20,494 bases of DNA from an uncultured Eubacteriales bacterium (GCA_934463265.1 CAKSIU010000012.1:1-20494); one strand, 5' to 3'. Shown: positions 1-8,819, counted from the stretch's first letter. Numbers and translations are program-made. The notes: generated by a model from the letters alone, not told the origin.

Positions 1-13
1 TAAAACAATCTGA
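1..13 (+). other. Possible last codons of a second recombinase copy
   Basis: The first 13 bases read, on the plus strand, Lys-Thr-Ile followed by TGA. The right-hand recombinase fragment ends in the same three residues and stop, and the sequence after the stop is nearly identical in both places. I infer that a second copy of the recombinase gene lies just outside the left edge and converges on tRNA-Leu(UAA). Only four codons are visible, so this rests on the repeat, not on protein evidence. Confidence 0.4.
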
Positions 14-37
14 CTCACCAGGCCCTAAATATTAAAA

Positions 38-72
38 GTAGTTATAAGAAATCTCAAGTCCCTTATAACTAC
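38..72 (-). terminator. Extended hairpin downstream of tRNA-Leu(UAA)
   Basis: The transcript-sense strand (minus) can form a 14-bp stem, counting two G-U pairs, closed by the 7-nt loop CUUGAGA, and is followed by UUUUAAUAUUU. It starts seven bases after the tRNA CCA. Position and the U-rich tail fit intrinsic termination of the tRNA transcript. The stem is AT-rich and the loop resembles an anticodon loop, so a role as a recombination site is also possible. The right-hand copy keeps the stem, with one A-U pair replaced by G-U. Confidence 0.6.
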
Positions 73-78
73 CCACAG

Positions 79-165
79 TGGTGCTGGTGGCCGGACTTGA
101 ACCGGCACGATATCGCTACCGAGGGATTTTAAGTCCCTTGTGTCTGCCTATTCCACCACACCAGC
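79..165 (-). tRNA. tRNA-Leu (anticodon UAA)
   Basis: Read on the minus strand, an 87-nt tRNA with acceptor arm GCTGGTG/CACCAGC, discriminator A and encoded CCA. The anticodon stem AGGGA/TCCCT encloses loop CTTAAAA, giving anticodon UAA. There is a long variable arm, as expected for the class II tRNA-Leu, and a T-arm with GGTTCAAGTCC. It decodes UUA, a frequent leucine codon in this AT-rich genome. Confidence 0.97.
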
Positions 166-181
166 GCATCAACTAAAAATA

Positions 182-210
182 ATTATATCATATAAAAAAG
201 GCAAGATCAA
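182..210 (-). promoter_or_regulatory. SigA-like promoter of tRNA-Leu(UAA)
   Basis: On the minus strand: -35 TTGATC (205-210), a 17-bp spacer, and -10 TATAAT (182-187), about 16 bases upstream of the mature tRNA 5' end. The layout is that of a housekeeping-sigma promoter for a single tRNA. Confidence 0.7.
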
Positions 211-237
211 TAGTAAATTACAAAAAATTTTCAAATT

Positions 238-1200
238 TTATAAACATGAGCGACCTAAAAGAGCTGCGCCAATGATTCCTGCATCATTTCCCAACGAAGC
301 TGAACAAAGTTTGGTTTGAATTTTTGCATATTTGCTATAACGTTCATTTTCGATGGCTTTTCGAATGGGGTTAAGAAGAGAATCTCCTTCATTGCAAACG
401 CCGCCACCAATGCAAATAATTTCCGGCTGGAATATGTTGACAATGTTGACAATTCCCAAAGCTAAATATTCGCAATATTCATTCACGATTTTTTGACCTA
501 GAGCGTCTCCGAATTTCATAGCAGTAAAAGCCGTTCTAGCAGTGATATTGTTAATATCATTGTTAATCAAAGACAAAATAATGGTATCATTCTCTGAATC
601 ATTCTTTAAATATTCTTTTGTTGTAAAAATAAGACCATTTGCAGAGGCATATTTTTCAAAGCACCCGCGCCTCCCGCAGCTACAAAGTCTTCCGTTTGGA
701 ACTATCACCATGTGTCCGAGTTCAGCAGCGCTATAATTTATTCCATTGTAAATTTTTCCGTCAAGAATTATTCCGCTTCCGATTCCGGTTCCGATGGTAA
801 TAGTTATCGAAGATTTTGTATTTTTTGCAGCGCCGGCAATAAATTCGCCAAAAGCAGCAACATTAGCATCGTTTTCTATAAAGACTTTCTTGTTTAGTCT
901 ATTTTTCATCATTTTTTGCAGATTCCAGTTATGAAAAAACAAATTATTTGCAAATTCAACTATTCCGGACTTTTTGTTGACAGCTCCCGGACTACCTATT
1001 CCGACAAAAGAAATTTCCTCCGAAGTAACCCCAGATTCAGTTAAAATGTCAAAAAACAAACCCGCCATGTCATCGCAAATTTCTGTTTCAGGTCGCGGAA
1101 TATTTGTTTTACGACTTTTTTTTAATATAATTCTATAATTTTCATCAACAAGTCCGGCAGAAATATTAGTTCCACCAAGGTCTATTCCAAAATAATACAT
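238..1200 (-). CDS. glcK: ROK-family sugar kinase, probable glucokinase
   Basis: A 320-residue protein that probably phosphorylates glucose, or a related hexose, with ATP in the cytoplasm. The N-terminal phosphate-binding motif is DLGGTN (7-12). The catalytic Asp lies in ENDANVAA (109-116), followed by the second nucleotide motif TIGTGIGSG. The ROK signature ELGH (160-163) leads into the zinc-binding CSCGRRGC segment (Cys173, 175 and 180). Length is normal for the family. A GGAGA ribosome site sits 7 bases before the ATG. The gene diverges from tcdA and its 3' end faces the tRNA-Leu promoter. No transporter or regulator adjoins it, and there is no N-terminal DNA-binding domain, so it is an enzyme and not a ROK repressor. 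Glucose specificity is inferred from family resemblance; an N-acetylmannosamine or fructose kinase is possible. Confidence 0.88.
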   Translation of the reverse strand: MYYFGIDLGGTNISAGLVDENYRIILKKSRKTNIPRPETEICDDMAGLFFDILTESGVTSEEISFVGIGSPGAVNKKSGIVEFANNLFFHNWNLQKMMKNRLNKKVFIENDANVAAFGEFIAGAAKNTKSSITITIGTGIGSGIILDGKIYNGINYSAAELGHMVIVPNGRLCSCGRRGCFEKYASANGLIFTTKEYLKNDSENDTIILSLINNDINNITARTAFTAMKFGDALGQKIVNEYCEYLALGIVNIVNIFQPEIICIGGGVCNEGDSLLNPIRKAIENERYSKYAKIQTKLCSASLGNDAGIIGAALLGRSCL

Positions 1201-1279
1201 AAAAAATCTCCAAAAAATATTTTTAAATAAAATTATAATATGCTAAAATAAAAAAATAAACGCGAAAGGAAAATATCAC
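1201..1279. promoter_or_regulatory. Divergent intergenic region between ROK kinase and tcdA
   Basis: A short AT-rich gap holding the symmetrical sequence ATTATAAT near 1232-1239, which offers a TATAAT -10 hexamer on each strand. No convincing -35 element is visible for either direction, so the promoters are only suggested. The tcdA ribosome site AAAGGA lies at about 1265-1270. Confidence 0.35.
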
Positions 1280-1984
1280 ATGAATCAATTTACAAGAACC
1301 AATATGTTGCTTGGAGAGACCGCGCTAAAAAAGTTTCAAAGCTCAAAAGTAGCGATTTTCGGGTTAGGAGGAGTTGGCTCGCATATTGCCGAAAGTTTAG
1401 CTAGAGTCGGAATCGGAACATTAATTCTGATAGACAACGACACGGTTGATATAACAAACATAAATCGTCAAATTATAGCCTTGCACAGTACGGTTGGGCA
1501 GGACAAAGTGACCGTAGCAAAAAATCGCATTTTAGATATTAATCCAGATGCAAAAGTCATAACACATAAAATTTTTTACTCAAAAGACAGCGACCAAAGC
1601 ATAGTTGACTCATGCGATTACGTTGTTGATGCGATTGACTCTGTTTCGTCGAAATTGGCGCTTATAGAAGAGTGCAGCAAAAAAAATATTCCTATCATAA
1701 GCAGCATGGGAACTGGAAATAAGTTAAACCCAAGTTTATTTGAAGTGACAGACATATTTAAAACGAGTGTTTGTCCGCTATGCAGAGTTATGCGCCATGA
1801 ACTGAAAAAAAGGAACATAAATTCATTAAAAGTAGTTTATTCCAAAGAAGAACCAATTAAACCCATATTTTGTAAAGAAATCAACTCAAACAAACGCCAA
1901 ACGCCAGGGAGCATGCCGTTTGTTCCGGCAGTTGCGGGATTTATAATAGCAAGCGAAGTTGTGAAAGATATTCTGTCAAAATGA
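1280..1984 (+). CDS. tcdA: tRNA threonylcarbamoyladenosine dehydratase (ThiF/E1-like)
   Basis: A 234-residue E1-like enzyme, expected to convert t6A37 in ANN-decoding tRNAs to the cyclic form ct6A using ATP. The Rossmann nucleotide motif GLGGVGS is at 28-34, followed by the Asp-containing loop DNDTVDITNINRQ (52-64), typical of ThiF/MoeB/TcdA proteins. The middle segment CPLCRVMRHELKKR matches the TcdA-specific RVMR region, which separates it from ThiF and MoeB; it has no rhodanese domain or Gly-Gly partner nearby. Cys165 and Cys168 form a single CxxC with no second pair, so a full zinc site is not evident. The gene stands alone and converges with the activase operon, eight bases apart, with no clear terminator between. 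Confidence 0.88.
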   Translation: MNQFTRTNMLLGETALKKFQSSKVAIFGLGGVGSHIAESLARVGIGTLILIDNDTVDITNINRQIIALHSTVGQDKVTVAKNRILDINPDAKVITHKIFYSKDSDQSIVDSCDYVVDAIDSVSSKLALIEECSKKNIPIISSMGTGNKLNPSLFEVTDIFKTSVCPLCRVMRHELKKRNINSLKVVYSKEEPIKPIFCKEINSNKRQTPGSMPFVPAVAGFIIASEVVKDILSK

Positions 1985-1992
1985 AGAAAATT

Positions 1993-3378
1993 TTATATGT
2001 TTATCGCAACAGCCTCGTCTTTTAAATTATCGAAGCTCTTATTGTTCAATTCGCAATTATGTACATAAATTTTAGCGTCGTCAGCCGCCTTTGAAACTAC
2101 TTTCTTCTTGTTTTCGCAAAGTTTTTCTTTCGCAATAGACAGCATCAACTTTATTCGGTTTTCCTGATTAACCTTAGGAGAACCTGGGTCATAATCTATT
2201 GCAACGATGTTAGCACGCGGATTTATTTCCTGTATTTTGCGAATCATGCCTTTGCCGCAAATATGATTTGGCAAGCATCCAAAAGGCTGAGCACATACAA
2301 TATTTTCGTATCCAGATTCGGCCAATTCTAACATTTCCGCTGTTAAAAACCAACCTTCGCCCATTTTGCTGCCATATCCGATTACTCCGTTTGCCAACTC
2401 TTTGGTATGTCTATACGTCGCAGGAACTTCAAAGCAAGAATTTCTTTTTATGGCGGATATCAAAATGCCCTCAATTTTTTCGATATAAGCCATTAAAGCC
2501 TTGGCCACAGCCGATTTTGTATGACTTCCACCGTAAAGTTTTACATCTTCAATGCGGTTATCAATTTTAAACAGCAAAAAACCTAAAATTCCAGGCACAC
2601 AAACTTCACAATTTTGCGATGCTAAAAAATCTTCAAGTTGATTATTGCCAAGACTAGAATATTTAACATAAATTTCTCCCACGATTCCGACTTTAACTTT
2701 AGGAATATATCTTGTTTTTATTTTAGCAAAGTCGTCAGAAATCGTGTTCATGTTATACGCAAACTGCCTAAAATTAATTCCTCTTCCACAATTTAATTGT
2801 TTAGTTAAAATCTTTATCCACTTTTCAACCGTCGAAGCACTGTCTCCATGGCAAATTTCATACGGCATAACTTGATTGTTAAGGTTCATCAATAAGTCAC
2901 CGTAAACCAATGCGCCAATCATGCGCCGTAAAAGAGCAAAACTCAATTTAAAACCACTATTTTTTTCAAGTCCGGACAAGTTCAAAGAAATTACCGGAAC
3001 ATTCTCAAAACCAGCTTTTTTTAAGGCTTTTCGCAAAAGATGAATATAATTTGAAGCACGGCATCCGCCACCAGTCTGAGTAATCATAAGAGCTGTTTTG
3101 TTTACATCGTATTTGCCACTTTTTAGCGCATGAATAAACTGTCCAATAACCAAAATCGCAGGGTAACAAGTGTCATTATGCACGTAACGAAGGCCTTCCT
3201 GAATGATTTCCGGTTCACAAGATTCCAAAAGGACGGTTTTATATCCATAACGCTCCAGAGTATTTTGAAGCAACTTAAAGTGAATAGGTAACATCATTGG
3301 CAACAAAATGGTATATTCTTTTTTCATCTCGCGCGTAAATAAGAGCCGACCGTCATTTGAGTATTTAAGTTCAGCCAT
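1993..3378 (-). CDS. 2-hydroxyacyl-CoA dehydratase-like protein, partner of the activase
   Basis: A 461-residue protein resembling the C-terminal dehydratase-like module (COG3581 type) found in large activase-related proteins of Clostridia. Cysteines that could ligate iron-sulfur clusters sit in conserved-looking contexts: NDTCYP (Cys71), GGGCRASNY (Cys106) and a QPFGCLPNHICGKG segment near residues 356-369. There is no signal peptide or membrane segment. It follows the upstream activase by 9 bases, and a perfect GGAGG lies between that gene's stop and this ATG, so the two are translated from one message. In many relatives this module is fused to the activase; here it is separate. Substrate and physiological role are unknown: no CoA-transferase or acyl-CoA dehydrogenase is nearby. 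It could be a double-cubane-cluster reductase rather than a true dehydratase. Confidence 0.75.
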   Translation of the reverse strand: MAELKYSNDGRLLFTREMKKEYTILLPMMLPIHFKLLQNTLERYGYKTVLLESCEPEIIQEGLRYVHNDTCYPAILVIGQFIHALKSGKYDVNKTALMITQTGGGCRASNYIHLLRKALKKAGFENVPVISLNLSGLEKNSGFKLSFALLRRMIGALVYGDLLMNLNNQVMPYEICHGDSASTVEKWIKILTKQLNCGRGINFRQFAYNMNTISDDFAKIKTRYIPKVKVGIVGEIYVKYSSLGNNQLEDFLASQNCEVCVPGILGFLLFKIDNRIEDVKLYGGSHTKSAVAKALMAYIEKIEGILISAIKRNSCFEVPATYRHTKELANGVIGYGSKMGEGWFLTAEMLELAESGYENIVCAQPFGCLPNHICGKGMIRKIQEINPRANIVAIDYDPGSPKVNQENRIKLMLSIAKEKLCENKKKVVSKAADDAKIYVHNCELNNKSFDNLKDEAVAINI

Positions 3379-3387
3379 AATTCCTCC

Positions 3388-6285
3388 TTAACGATGAATG
3401 GCAGCAAATAAACTTCTTAGCCGAATTTTAACTGCTCCTTGATTTGAAATTTCATCGATTTTTATCTGAGTATAAATTTTGCCAGCCTTTTCAAGAATTT
3501 CACGCACTTCATCGGTTGTAATAGCATCCACACCGCAACCGAATGAAACAAGCTGCACTAAATTCATATTTTTTTTATCAGAAATATATTTTGCCGCACT
3601 GTAGAGCCGCGAGTGATAAGTCCATTGATTAAGTACACTGGTTGAAAATTTGCTAACTTTTCCACTAATAGCATCTTCAGAAATAACCGCCGCTCCAAAA
3701 CTTGAAATTATTTTGTCTATAGAATGATTAATTTCCGGGTCAACGTGATAAGGTCGCCCTGCCAAAACGATAATTTGACGATTTTCGTCTTGAGCAATTT
3801 TTATTATTTCTTCGCCATTTGCTTTAATCTTGTTAATGTGCAAATGGTATTCCCGATAAGCCTCTTTTGAGGCAGATTTTACCTCTTTAAAAGAGATATC
3901 GTCAAAATACTTGCATAAAATTTCGTAAATTTTTTTAGAGAAATCCTTTTTCCGATGAATTCCTACATAGTCTTTTATAAAAGTTATGCCGTTAAATTTT
4001 TTTACATTGGCACCGATAACTTCCGGATAATAAGCCACAACAGGGCAGTTATAGTGGTTGTCACCGAGGCCTTCATCAAAATTATAGGACATGCACGGAT
4101 AAAAAATATGCTTAACACCAGCATTTATGAGTGATTCAATGTGTCCATGCATCAATTTAGCGGGAAAGCAAACTGTGTCAGACGGAATAGTATGTTGCCC
4201 GCTGAGATATAAATTTCTGAAAGAAATCGGTGAAATTTTAACACCAAAGCCGAGTTCAGTAAAAAAAGTATACCAAAACGGCAATAGTTCATACATATTA
4301 AGCCCAAAAGGAATACCAATTGTTTCTCGTTTGTTCGAAGATACGCTTTTGTATGACTTTAAAAGTTCCAGTTTGTAAGCGTACATATTAAGTCGATTAT
4401 CATCGGATTTGTTAGAATTTGGACGTTCACATTTGTTACCACTTATACAATGCCTGCCCGCTGAAAAATTATTCACAGTAAGCCGACAATTATTGCTGCA
4501 GCCGTTGCACACAATAGACTTAACCTCGTGATGAAAATTTAGCAAGTCTTGCAAAGATGCAACCGTACTTTTTTCACTCGCATTATTTTGGGCATAAAGA
4601 GCCACACCGTAAGCTCCCATAAGCCCAGAAACATTGGGCCTTACAACATTTACTCCCATTTCCATCTCAAAAGCGCGCAAAACAGCGTCGTTCAAAAAAG
4701 TCCCGCCCTGAACCACGATTTTTTTGCCGAGCTCATTTGGACTAGAAGCACGAATCACTTTATATAAAGCGTTTTTCACAACACTCAAGGAAAGTCCCGC
4801 AGAGATATCCTCAATAGTCGCACCGTCTTTTTGGGCCTGCTTAACAGAAGAGTTCATAAATACAGTGCATCTAGAGCCTAAATCGACAGGTTGTTTGGCA
4901 AAAAGGCCAAGCTTAGAAAAGTCCTCAATAGAATAGCCTAAGGCGTTGGCAAAAGTTTGCAAAAACGAGCCACATCCCGAAGAGCAAGCTTCATTTAAGA
5001 AAATGTTATCGATTATGCCATTGCGAACTTTAAAACATTTAATGTCCTGCCCGCCAATGTCAATGATAAATTCCACATCCGGCATAAATTTTTGCGCCGC
5101 AGTAAGATGAGCAACCGTCTCAACGATACCAAAATCGATATTAAAAGCACTTTTTATCAATTCCTCGCCGTAACCTGTTACCGCACTCGAAGCCACCTCA
5201 ATATCGGGAAAATCTCGGTATAAATTCTCCAAAAATTCTTTTATTATGTCCACGGGATTCCCTTTATTTGGCTGATAAATTGTATGTAAGAGTTCGGAAT
5301 TTTCTCCAATAACAACGGCTTTAACGGTTGTTGAGCCTGCATCTAGTCCAATATAGGCCTTCCCTCTATAAGCGTGAATATCAGCAGTTCTCAACCTGTT
5401 TTCATTATGCCTTTTTACAAAATTTTCATACTCGGCACTGCTTTCAAAAAGAGGTTTATTACGTGCAAAATTATTTGAAGCTTTATAATTTTTTATTTTT
5501 TGAATAATATCATTAAAATTCAAAAGCTTGTCTGCGCACATTGCCGTACCCAAAGCAACGTAGTATAAAGAATTTTCAGGACAGATTCCGATAGTATTTA
5601 AAGTTTTGTCAAAACTTTTGCGAAGTTCACTCAAGAAAGTAAGCGGACCACCCAAATACAAAATTTTTCCGTTAATTTCCCGTCCTTGAGCCAAGCCAGC
5701 GATAGTTTGATTTACCACAGCGTAAAATATGCTTGCCGCGATGTCTGTTTTTTTTGCGCCCTGATTCAACAAAGGCTGAATATCAGATTTAGCAAAAACG
5801 CCGCATCTAGACGCTATAGTGTAAATTTTTTCATAATTGCTTGCAAGCTCATTAATTTCTCCAATAGAAATATTCAAAAGAGTCGCCATTTGGTCAATAA
5901 AAGCCCCTGTTCCACCAGCACAAGAGCCGTTCATCCGCACTTCAGATTGCCCGGACAAAAATAATATTTTAGCATCTTCGCCACCTAGTTCGATTATGAC
6001 GTCTGTGCCAGGAGAAAACGTATTTGCTGCGACTCTTGTAGCGTAAACTTCTTGAACAAATGGAATTTTGCAAGCCTCTGCTTGACCCATGCCGGCAGAA
6101 CCAGATATAGCAATTTTAGCCGGTTGATTCCCAATGAATTTGTCATTAACTAACGTGAGAATTTCCTCAATTTTTTGTTTTATTTTAGAATAATGTCTCT
6201 CATAATTTTTGTAAATGATGCAGTTATTTTCGTCAATAACCATGCATTTAATTGTAGTTGACCCGATGTCAAGACCTATTTTCAA
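3388..6285 (-). CDS. Double BcrAD/BadF-type acyl-CoA dehydratase activase with DUF2229-like module
   Basis: A 965-residue cytoplasmic protein with two ASKHA-fold activase domains. Domain 1 (about 2-260) has DIGSTT, GGEDAK, GSCAGGTG and SRCGVF. Domain 2 (about 311-570) repeats these as DAGSTT, GGQDIK, EACSSGCGS and GSRCTVF. In HgdC-type activases the Cys residues of such motifs bridge a [4Fe-4S] cluster between subunits, and ATP hydrolysis drives low-potential electron transfer. A Cys cluster follows (593, 596, 600, 613, 619), then a DUF2229-like dehydratase module to the C-terminus. I chose the TTG at 6285 because GGAGGG lies 8 bases upstream and the family motif KIGLDIGSTT follows at once; an upstream in-frame TTG at 6318 has no ribosome site. 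The gene is translationally linked to its downstream partner. Function is inferred from the family; the substrate is unknown. Confidence 0.82.
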   Translation of the reverse strand: MKIGLDIGSTTIKCMVIDENNCIIYKNYERHYSKIKQKIEEILTLVNDKFIGNQPAKIAISGSAGMGQAEACKIPFVQEVYATRVAANTFSPGTDVIIELGGEDAKILFLSGQSEVRMNGSCAGGTGAFIDQMATLLNISIGEINELASNYEKIYTIASRCGVFAKSDIQPLLNQGAKKTDIAASIFYAVVNQTIAGLAQGREINGKILYLGGPLTFLSELRKSFDKTLNTIGICPENSLYYVALGTAMCADKLLNFNDIIQKIKNYKASNNFARNKPLFESSAEYENFVKRHNENRLRTADIHAYRGKAYIGLDAGSTTVKAVVIGENSELLHTIYQPNKGNPVDIIKEFLENLYRDFPDIEVASSAVTGYGEELIKSAFNIDFGIVETVAHLTAAQKFMPDVEFIIDIGGQDIKCFKVRNGIIDNIFLNEACSSGCGSFLQTFANALGYSIEDFSKLGLFAKQPVDLGSRCTVFMNSSVKQAQKDGATIEDISAGLSLSVVKNALYKVIRASSPNELGKKIVVQGGTFLNDAVLRAFEMEMGVNVVRPNVSGLMGAYGVALYAQNNASEKSTVASLQDLLNFHHEVKSIVCNGCSNNCRLTVNNFSAGRHCISGNKCERPNSNKSDDNRLNMYAYKLELLKSYKSVSSNKRETIGIPFGLNMYELLPFWYTFFTELGFGVKISPISFRNLYLSGQHTIPSDTVCFPAKLMHGHIESLINAGVKHIFYPCMSYNFDEGLGDNHYNCPVVAYYPEVIGANVKKFNGITFIKDYVGIHRKKDFSKKIYEILCKYFDDISFKEVKSASKEAYREYHLHINKIKANGEEIIKIAQDENRQIIVLAGRPYHVDPEINHSIDKIISSFGAAVISEDAISGKVSKFSTSVLNQWTYHSRLYSAAKYISDKKNMNLVQLVSFGCGVDAITTDEVREILEKAGKIYTQIKIDEISNQGAVKIRLRSLFAAIHR

Positions 6286-6376
6286 AAGAAATCCCTCCGA
6301 AAAGTTGGTATATATCAAAAAAACTCGAAAAGAGCAAAAATTTATATTATTAACAATTCCGTAAAATCACAAAAAC

Positions 6377-6414
6377 TTGTTTTTATTATATCATAGTGAT
6401 ATAATGAAAATCAA
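6377..6414. promoter_or_regulatory. Overlapping divergent promoters on a palindrome (activase operon / aro operon)
   Basis: Plus strand: -35 TTGTTT (6377-6382), 17-bp spacer, -10 TATAAT (6400-6405), reading towards aroB. Minus strand: -10 TATAAT (complement of 6385-6390) with TTGATT 18 bases upstream (complement of 6409-6414), reading towards the activase. The two -10 boxes are the arms of a 9-bp palindrome, ATTATATCA-TAG-TGATATAAT. The two polymerases cannot both occupy the site, so expression of the two operons may be mutually exclusive, or a dimeric regulator may bind here. Confidence 0.55.
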
Positions 6415-6496
6415 TTGGATATTTGAACGATTTTGTTGAAATTTGGCGCTCATTGTAGAACAGTAACTTGTAAAATTAAAAATATGGGTGAAGTTT

Positions 6497-7546
6497 ATGA
6501 GAAAAATTGATTTAAAAACAAATTCTCCATGCAAAATAGTAATAGACAAAAATTTGATACAGAACTCCGGCAACTACATAAAGAATCTTTCATCGACAGG
6601 GCAAGTTTTAATAATAACAGATGATTTAGTAAATGAGTTGTATTCAGCTAAAGTTACAGAGTCTCTAATAAACAACGGCTTTGAGGTGTTTTTATTCGTG
6701 CTGGCGCACGGAGAACCTTCAAAAAATTTTCACACAGTAGAAAGAATTTACTCATTTTTAATAAAAAATAAATTTACGCGTTCAGATTTAATAATAGCAT
6801 TGGGTGGCGGTGTCATCGGGGATATTGCAGGTTTTGTTGCCTCAACATATATGCGAGGAATGGGTTTTGTCCAAATTCCCACAACGCTTTTGGCTCAAAT
6901 TGATTCATCCATTGGCGGGAAAAACGGTATTAACCTATCGCATGGTAAAAATCTGATAGGAACATTTTATCACCCTAAACTGGTTCTTATAGACGTAGAT
7001 ACACTATCTACTTTGCCAGAAAAATTGATTTCTGATGGTATGGCAGAAGCAATAAAATATGGATTAATAAAAAGTTCTTCACTATTTAACATGATAAAAA
7101 ATAACAAATTTGAAGACATTCGTAAAGACCTGATTTTTGAATGTATCAACATAAAAAAAGATATTGTTGAGCAAGATGAATTAGAACAAAACGAGCGAAA
7201 ACTTTTAAATTTTGGACATACTTTGGGACACGCAATAGAAAAGTTTTATAATTTTACTGGATATACTCACGGACAAGCAGTTGCACTCGGTATGGCATAT
7301 ACGGTTCTGTCAAGCGAAAAAATGGATATCACTAAAAAGGGTACATACGACGCATTAATTTCTGTTTTAGAAAAATATAATCTGCCATATAAACTCCATT
7401 GCGACATGGATGCCTTAGTGGCGGTTGCAAAAGTTGACAAGAAGGCTGTCGGTGAATTTTTTGATGTAGTTCTTATTAAGGATATTGGAGAAGGGTTTAT
7501 TAAACGAATAAAAAAATACGACTTAAAAAAGTACATTGGAGGCTGA
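6497..7546 (+). CDS. aroB: 3-dehydroquinate synthase
   Basis: A 349-residue NAD- and divalent-metal-dependent enzyme converting DAHP to 3-dehydroquinate, step 2 of the shikimate pathway. The NAD motif GGGVIGD is at 104-110, followed by the substrate-binding QIDSSIGGKNGIN segment. The metal ligands expected for the family are present: Glu184 in AEAIKYG, His241 in FGHTLGHA and His258 in THGQAV. The residue after HG is Gln where many homologues have Glu. I chose the ATG at 6497, preceded by GGGTGA at suitable spacing; a GTG at 6488 is the in-frame alternative and would add three residues. It is the first gene of the aro operon and ends 4 bases before aroA. Confidence 0.95.
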   Translation: MRKIDLKTNSPCKIVIDKNLIQNSGNYIKNLSSTGQVLIITDDLVNELYSAKVTESLINNGFEVFLFVLAHGEPSKNFHTVERIYSFLIKNKFTRSDLIIALGGGVIGDIAGFVASTYMRGMGFVQIPTTLLAQIDSSIGGKNGINLSHGKNLIGTFYHPKLVLIDVDTLSTLPEKLISDGMAEAIKYGLIKSSSLFNMIKNNKFEDIRKDLIFECINIKKDIVEQDELEQNERKLLNFGHTLGHAIEKFYNFTGYTHGQAVALGMAYTVLSSEKMDITKKGTYDALISVLEKYNLPYKLHCDMDALVAVAKVDKKAVGEFFDVVLIKDIGEGFIKRIKKYDLKKYIGG

Positions 7547-7550
7547 TTTT

Positions 7551-8819
7551 ATGAGCATAGCTTTAATCGCACCAAAAAAACTTTCTGGGAGCATAGACGT
7601 TCCGCCGTCTAAAAGTGACACGCATAGAGCAATAATTTGTGCATTGTTGGCAAGAGATATCAGCGAGATACATCCGATAGACTTGTCCAATGATATCATG
7701 TCTACAATAAACGCCGCAGAAGCGTTGGGTGCTTATGTAAAAGTTGTTAAAAATCGCTTGATTATTGACTCAAGATTTGCTTTTTCAAAAAATTATATAA
7801 CATTAAATTGTTATGAATCCGGTTCAACTTTAAGATTTTTGATTCCGGTTGTAAGCGCGTTTGGAATATCTGCTCAGTTTGAGAGAACAGATACTTTGCT
7901 TTCTCGTCCAATGAATGTATACGCGGATATTTTGCCTAAATTCGGCGTTGAATGTGCTTATAATGGAACATTGCCTTTTTCGGTTACCGGCAAGCTAAAA
8001 CCCGGCAAATTTTTAATCCCGGGAGATGTCAGTTCACAGTTTATTACAGGACTGTTATTTGCATTGCCGCTTTTGCAGGAAAACAGTGAAATATTTTTAA
8101 CAACGCCGGGAGAATCCAGCGGATATGTTGATATGACGATAAAAACCATGTTAAAATTTGGCGTTAAAGTAAGTAAGACCGAGAATGGCTTCAAAATACC
8201 AGGCAATCAACACTACAAGGCCAGAAATTATGTTACGGAGGGAGATTGGTCACAAGCAGCATTTTTTTTGGCAGCAGGTGCTATTGGAGAGTCTGTAACG
8301 GTGCGCGGATTAAACATAAATTCATTGCAGGGCGACAAAGCAATCGCGAAACTGCTTTACAGAATGGGCGCAGACGTAAAATATGAAGAAGATAGTGTTA
8401 CCGTTTCTCCGGGAATGCTGTCAGGCATTAACGTTTTTGCGGCACCTACACCAGATTTAGTCCCGATATTGGCAGTTTTGGGTGCTTGTGCCCAGGGAAC
8501 TACGCGCATTTTTGGCGCATCGCGACTAAGATTTAAAGAAAGCGATAGACTATGTGCCATTCATGACGGACTGAAAAAATTAGGCGTAAATGCAACAGAA
8601 ACCGATGATGGACTTTTGATAGAGGGGCAAAAATATTTTAATAAAGCTAGTTTAAACGGGTTTAATGACCACCGAATTGTTATGGCATTTTCTATTGCGG
8701 CGATGAGAGCAAGCGGAAAAATTTGCATATCCTCGGCGGAAAGTATCAGTAAATCGTATCCGTCGTTTTTTGAAGATTACAACAAACTTGGAGGAGCGGT
8801 GAATGTCCTCGATATATAA
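7551..8819 (+). CDS. aroA: 5-enolpyruvylshikimate-3-phosphate synthase
   Basis: A 422-residue EPSP synthase joining phosphoenolpyruvate to shikimate-3-phosphate, step 6 of the shikimate pathway. Family motifs occur in order: PPSKSDTHR near the N-terminus (substrate-binding Lys, Ser and Arg), SGSTLRFL (the PEP-binding loop, where many enzymes read GNAGTxxR), LSRPM, SSQFITGLL, PTPDLVP (catalytic Asp) and LRFKESDRL (Glu and Arg of the active site). The S-Q-F in the SSQFITG segment is typical of class II-like Gram-positive enzymes, as opposed to the E. coli type. GGAGG precedes the ATG at 7551 and overlaps the end of aroB, so translation is probably coupled. Its last 17 bases overlap aroC. Confidence 0.95.
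   Translation: MSIALIAPKKLSGSIDVPPSKSDTHRAIICALLARDISEIHPIDLSNDIMSTINAAEALGAYVKVVKNRLIIDSRFAFSKNYITLNCYESGSTLRFLIPVVSAFGISAQFERTDTLLSRPMNVYADILPKFGVECAYNGTLPFSVTGKLKPGKFLIPGDVSSQFITGLLFALPLLQENSEIFLTTPGESSGYVDMTIKTMLKFGVKVSKTENGFKIPGNQHYKARNYVTEGDWSQAAFFLAAGAIGESVTVRGLNINSLQGDKAIAKLLYRMGADVKYEEDSVTVSPGMLSGINVFAAPTPDLVPILAVLGACAQGTTRIFGASRLRFKESDRLCAIHDGLKKLGVNATETDDGLLIEGQKYFNKASLNGFNDHRIVMAFSIAAMRASGKICISSAESISKSYPSFFEDYNKLGGAVNVLDI

Larger units (their letters stand above)
1..81 (-). repeat. Left copy of the tRNA-Leu 3'-flank inverted repeat
   Basis: Read on the minus strand from the tRNA CCA end, these 81 bases match positions 19766-19847 with three substitutions and one single-base indel. 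The matched block starts at the tRNA CCA end, contains an extended hairpin, and runs to the end of a recombinase reading frame. The two copies point in opposite directions, so they form inverted repeats around nearly the whole window. The repeat may continue beyond position 1. Confidence 0.9.

Noticed and set aside
6405..6496. A T-box or other amino-acid leader before aroB
   Set aside because: The leader is about 90 bases, with no T-box sequence, no specifier stem and no terminator hairpin.
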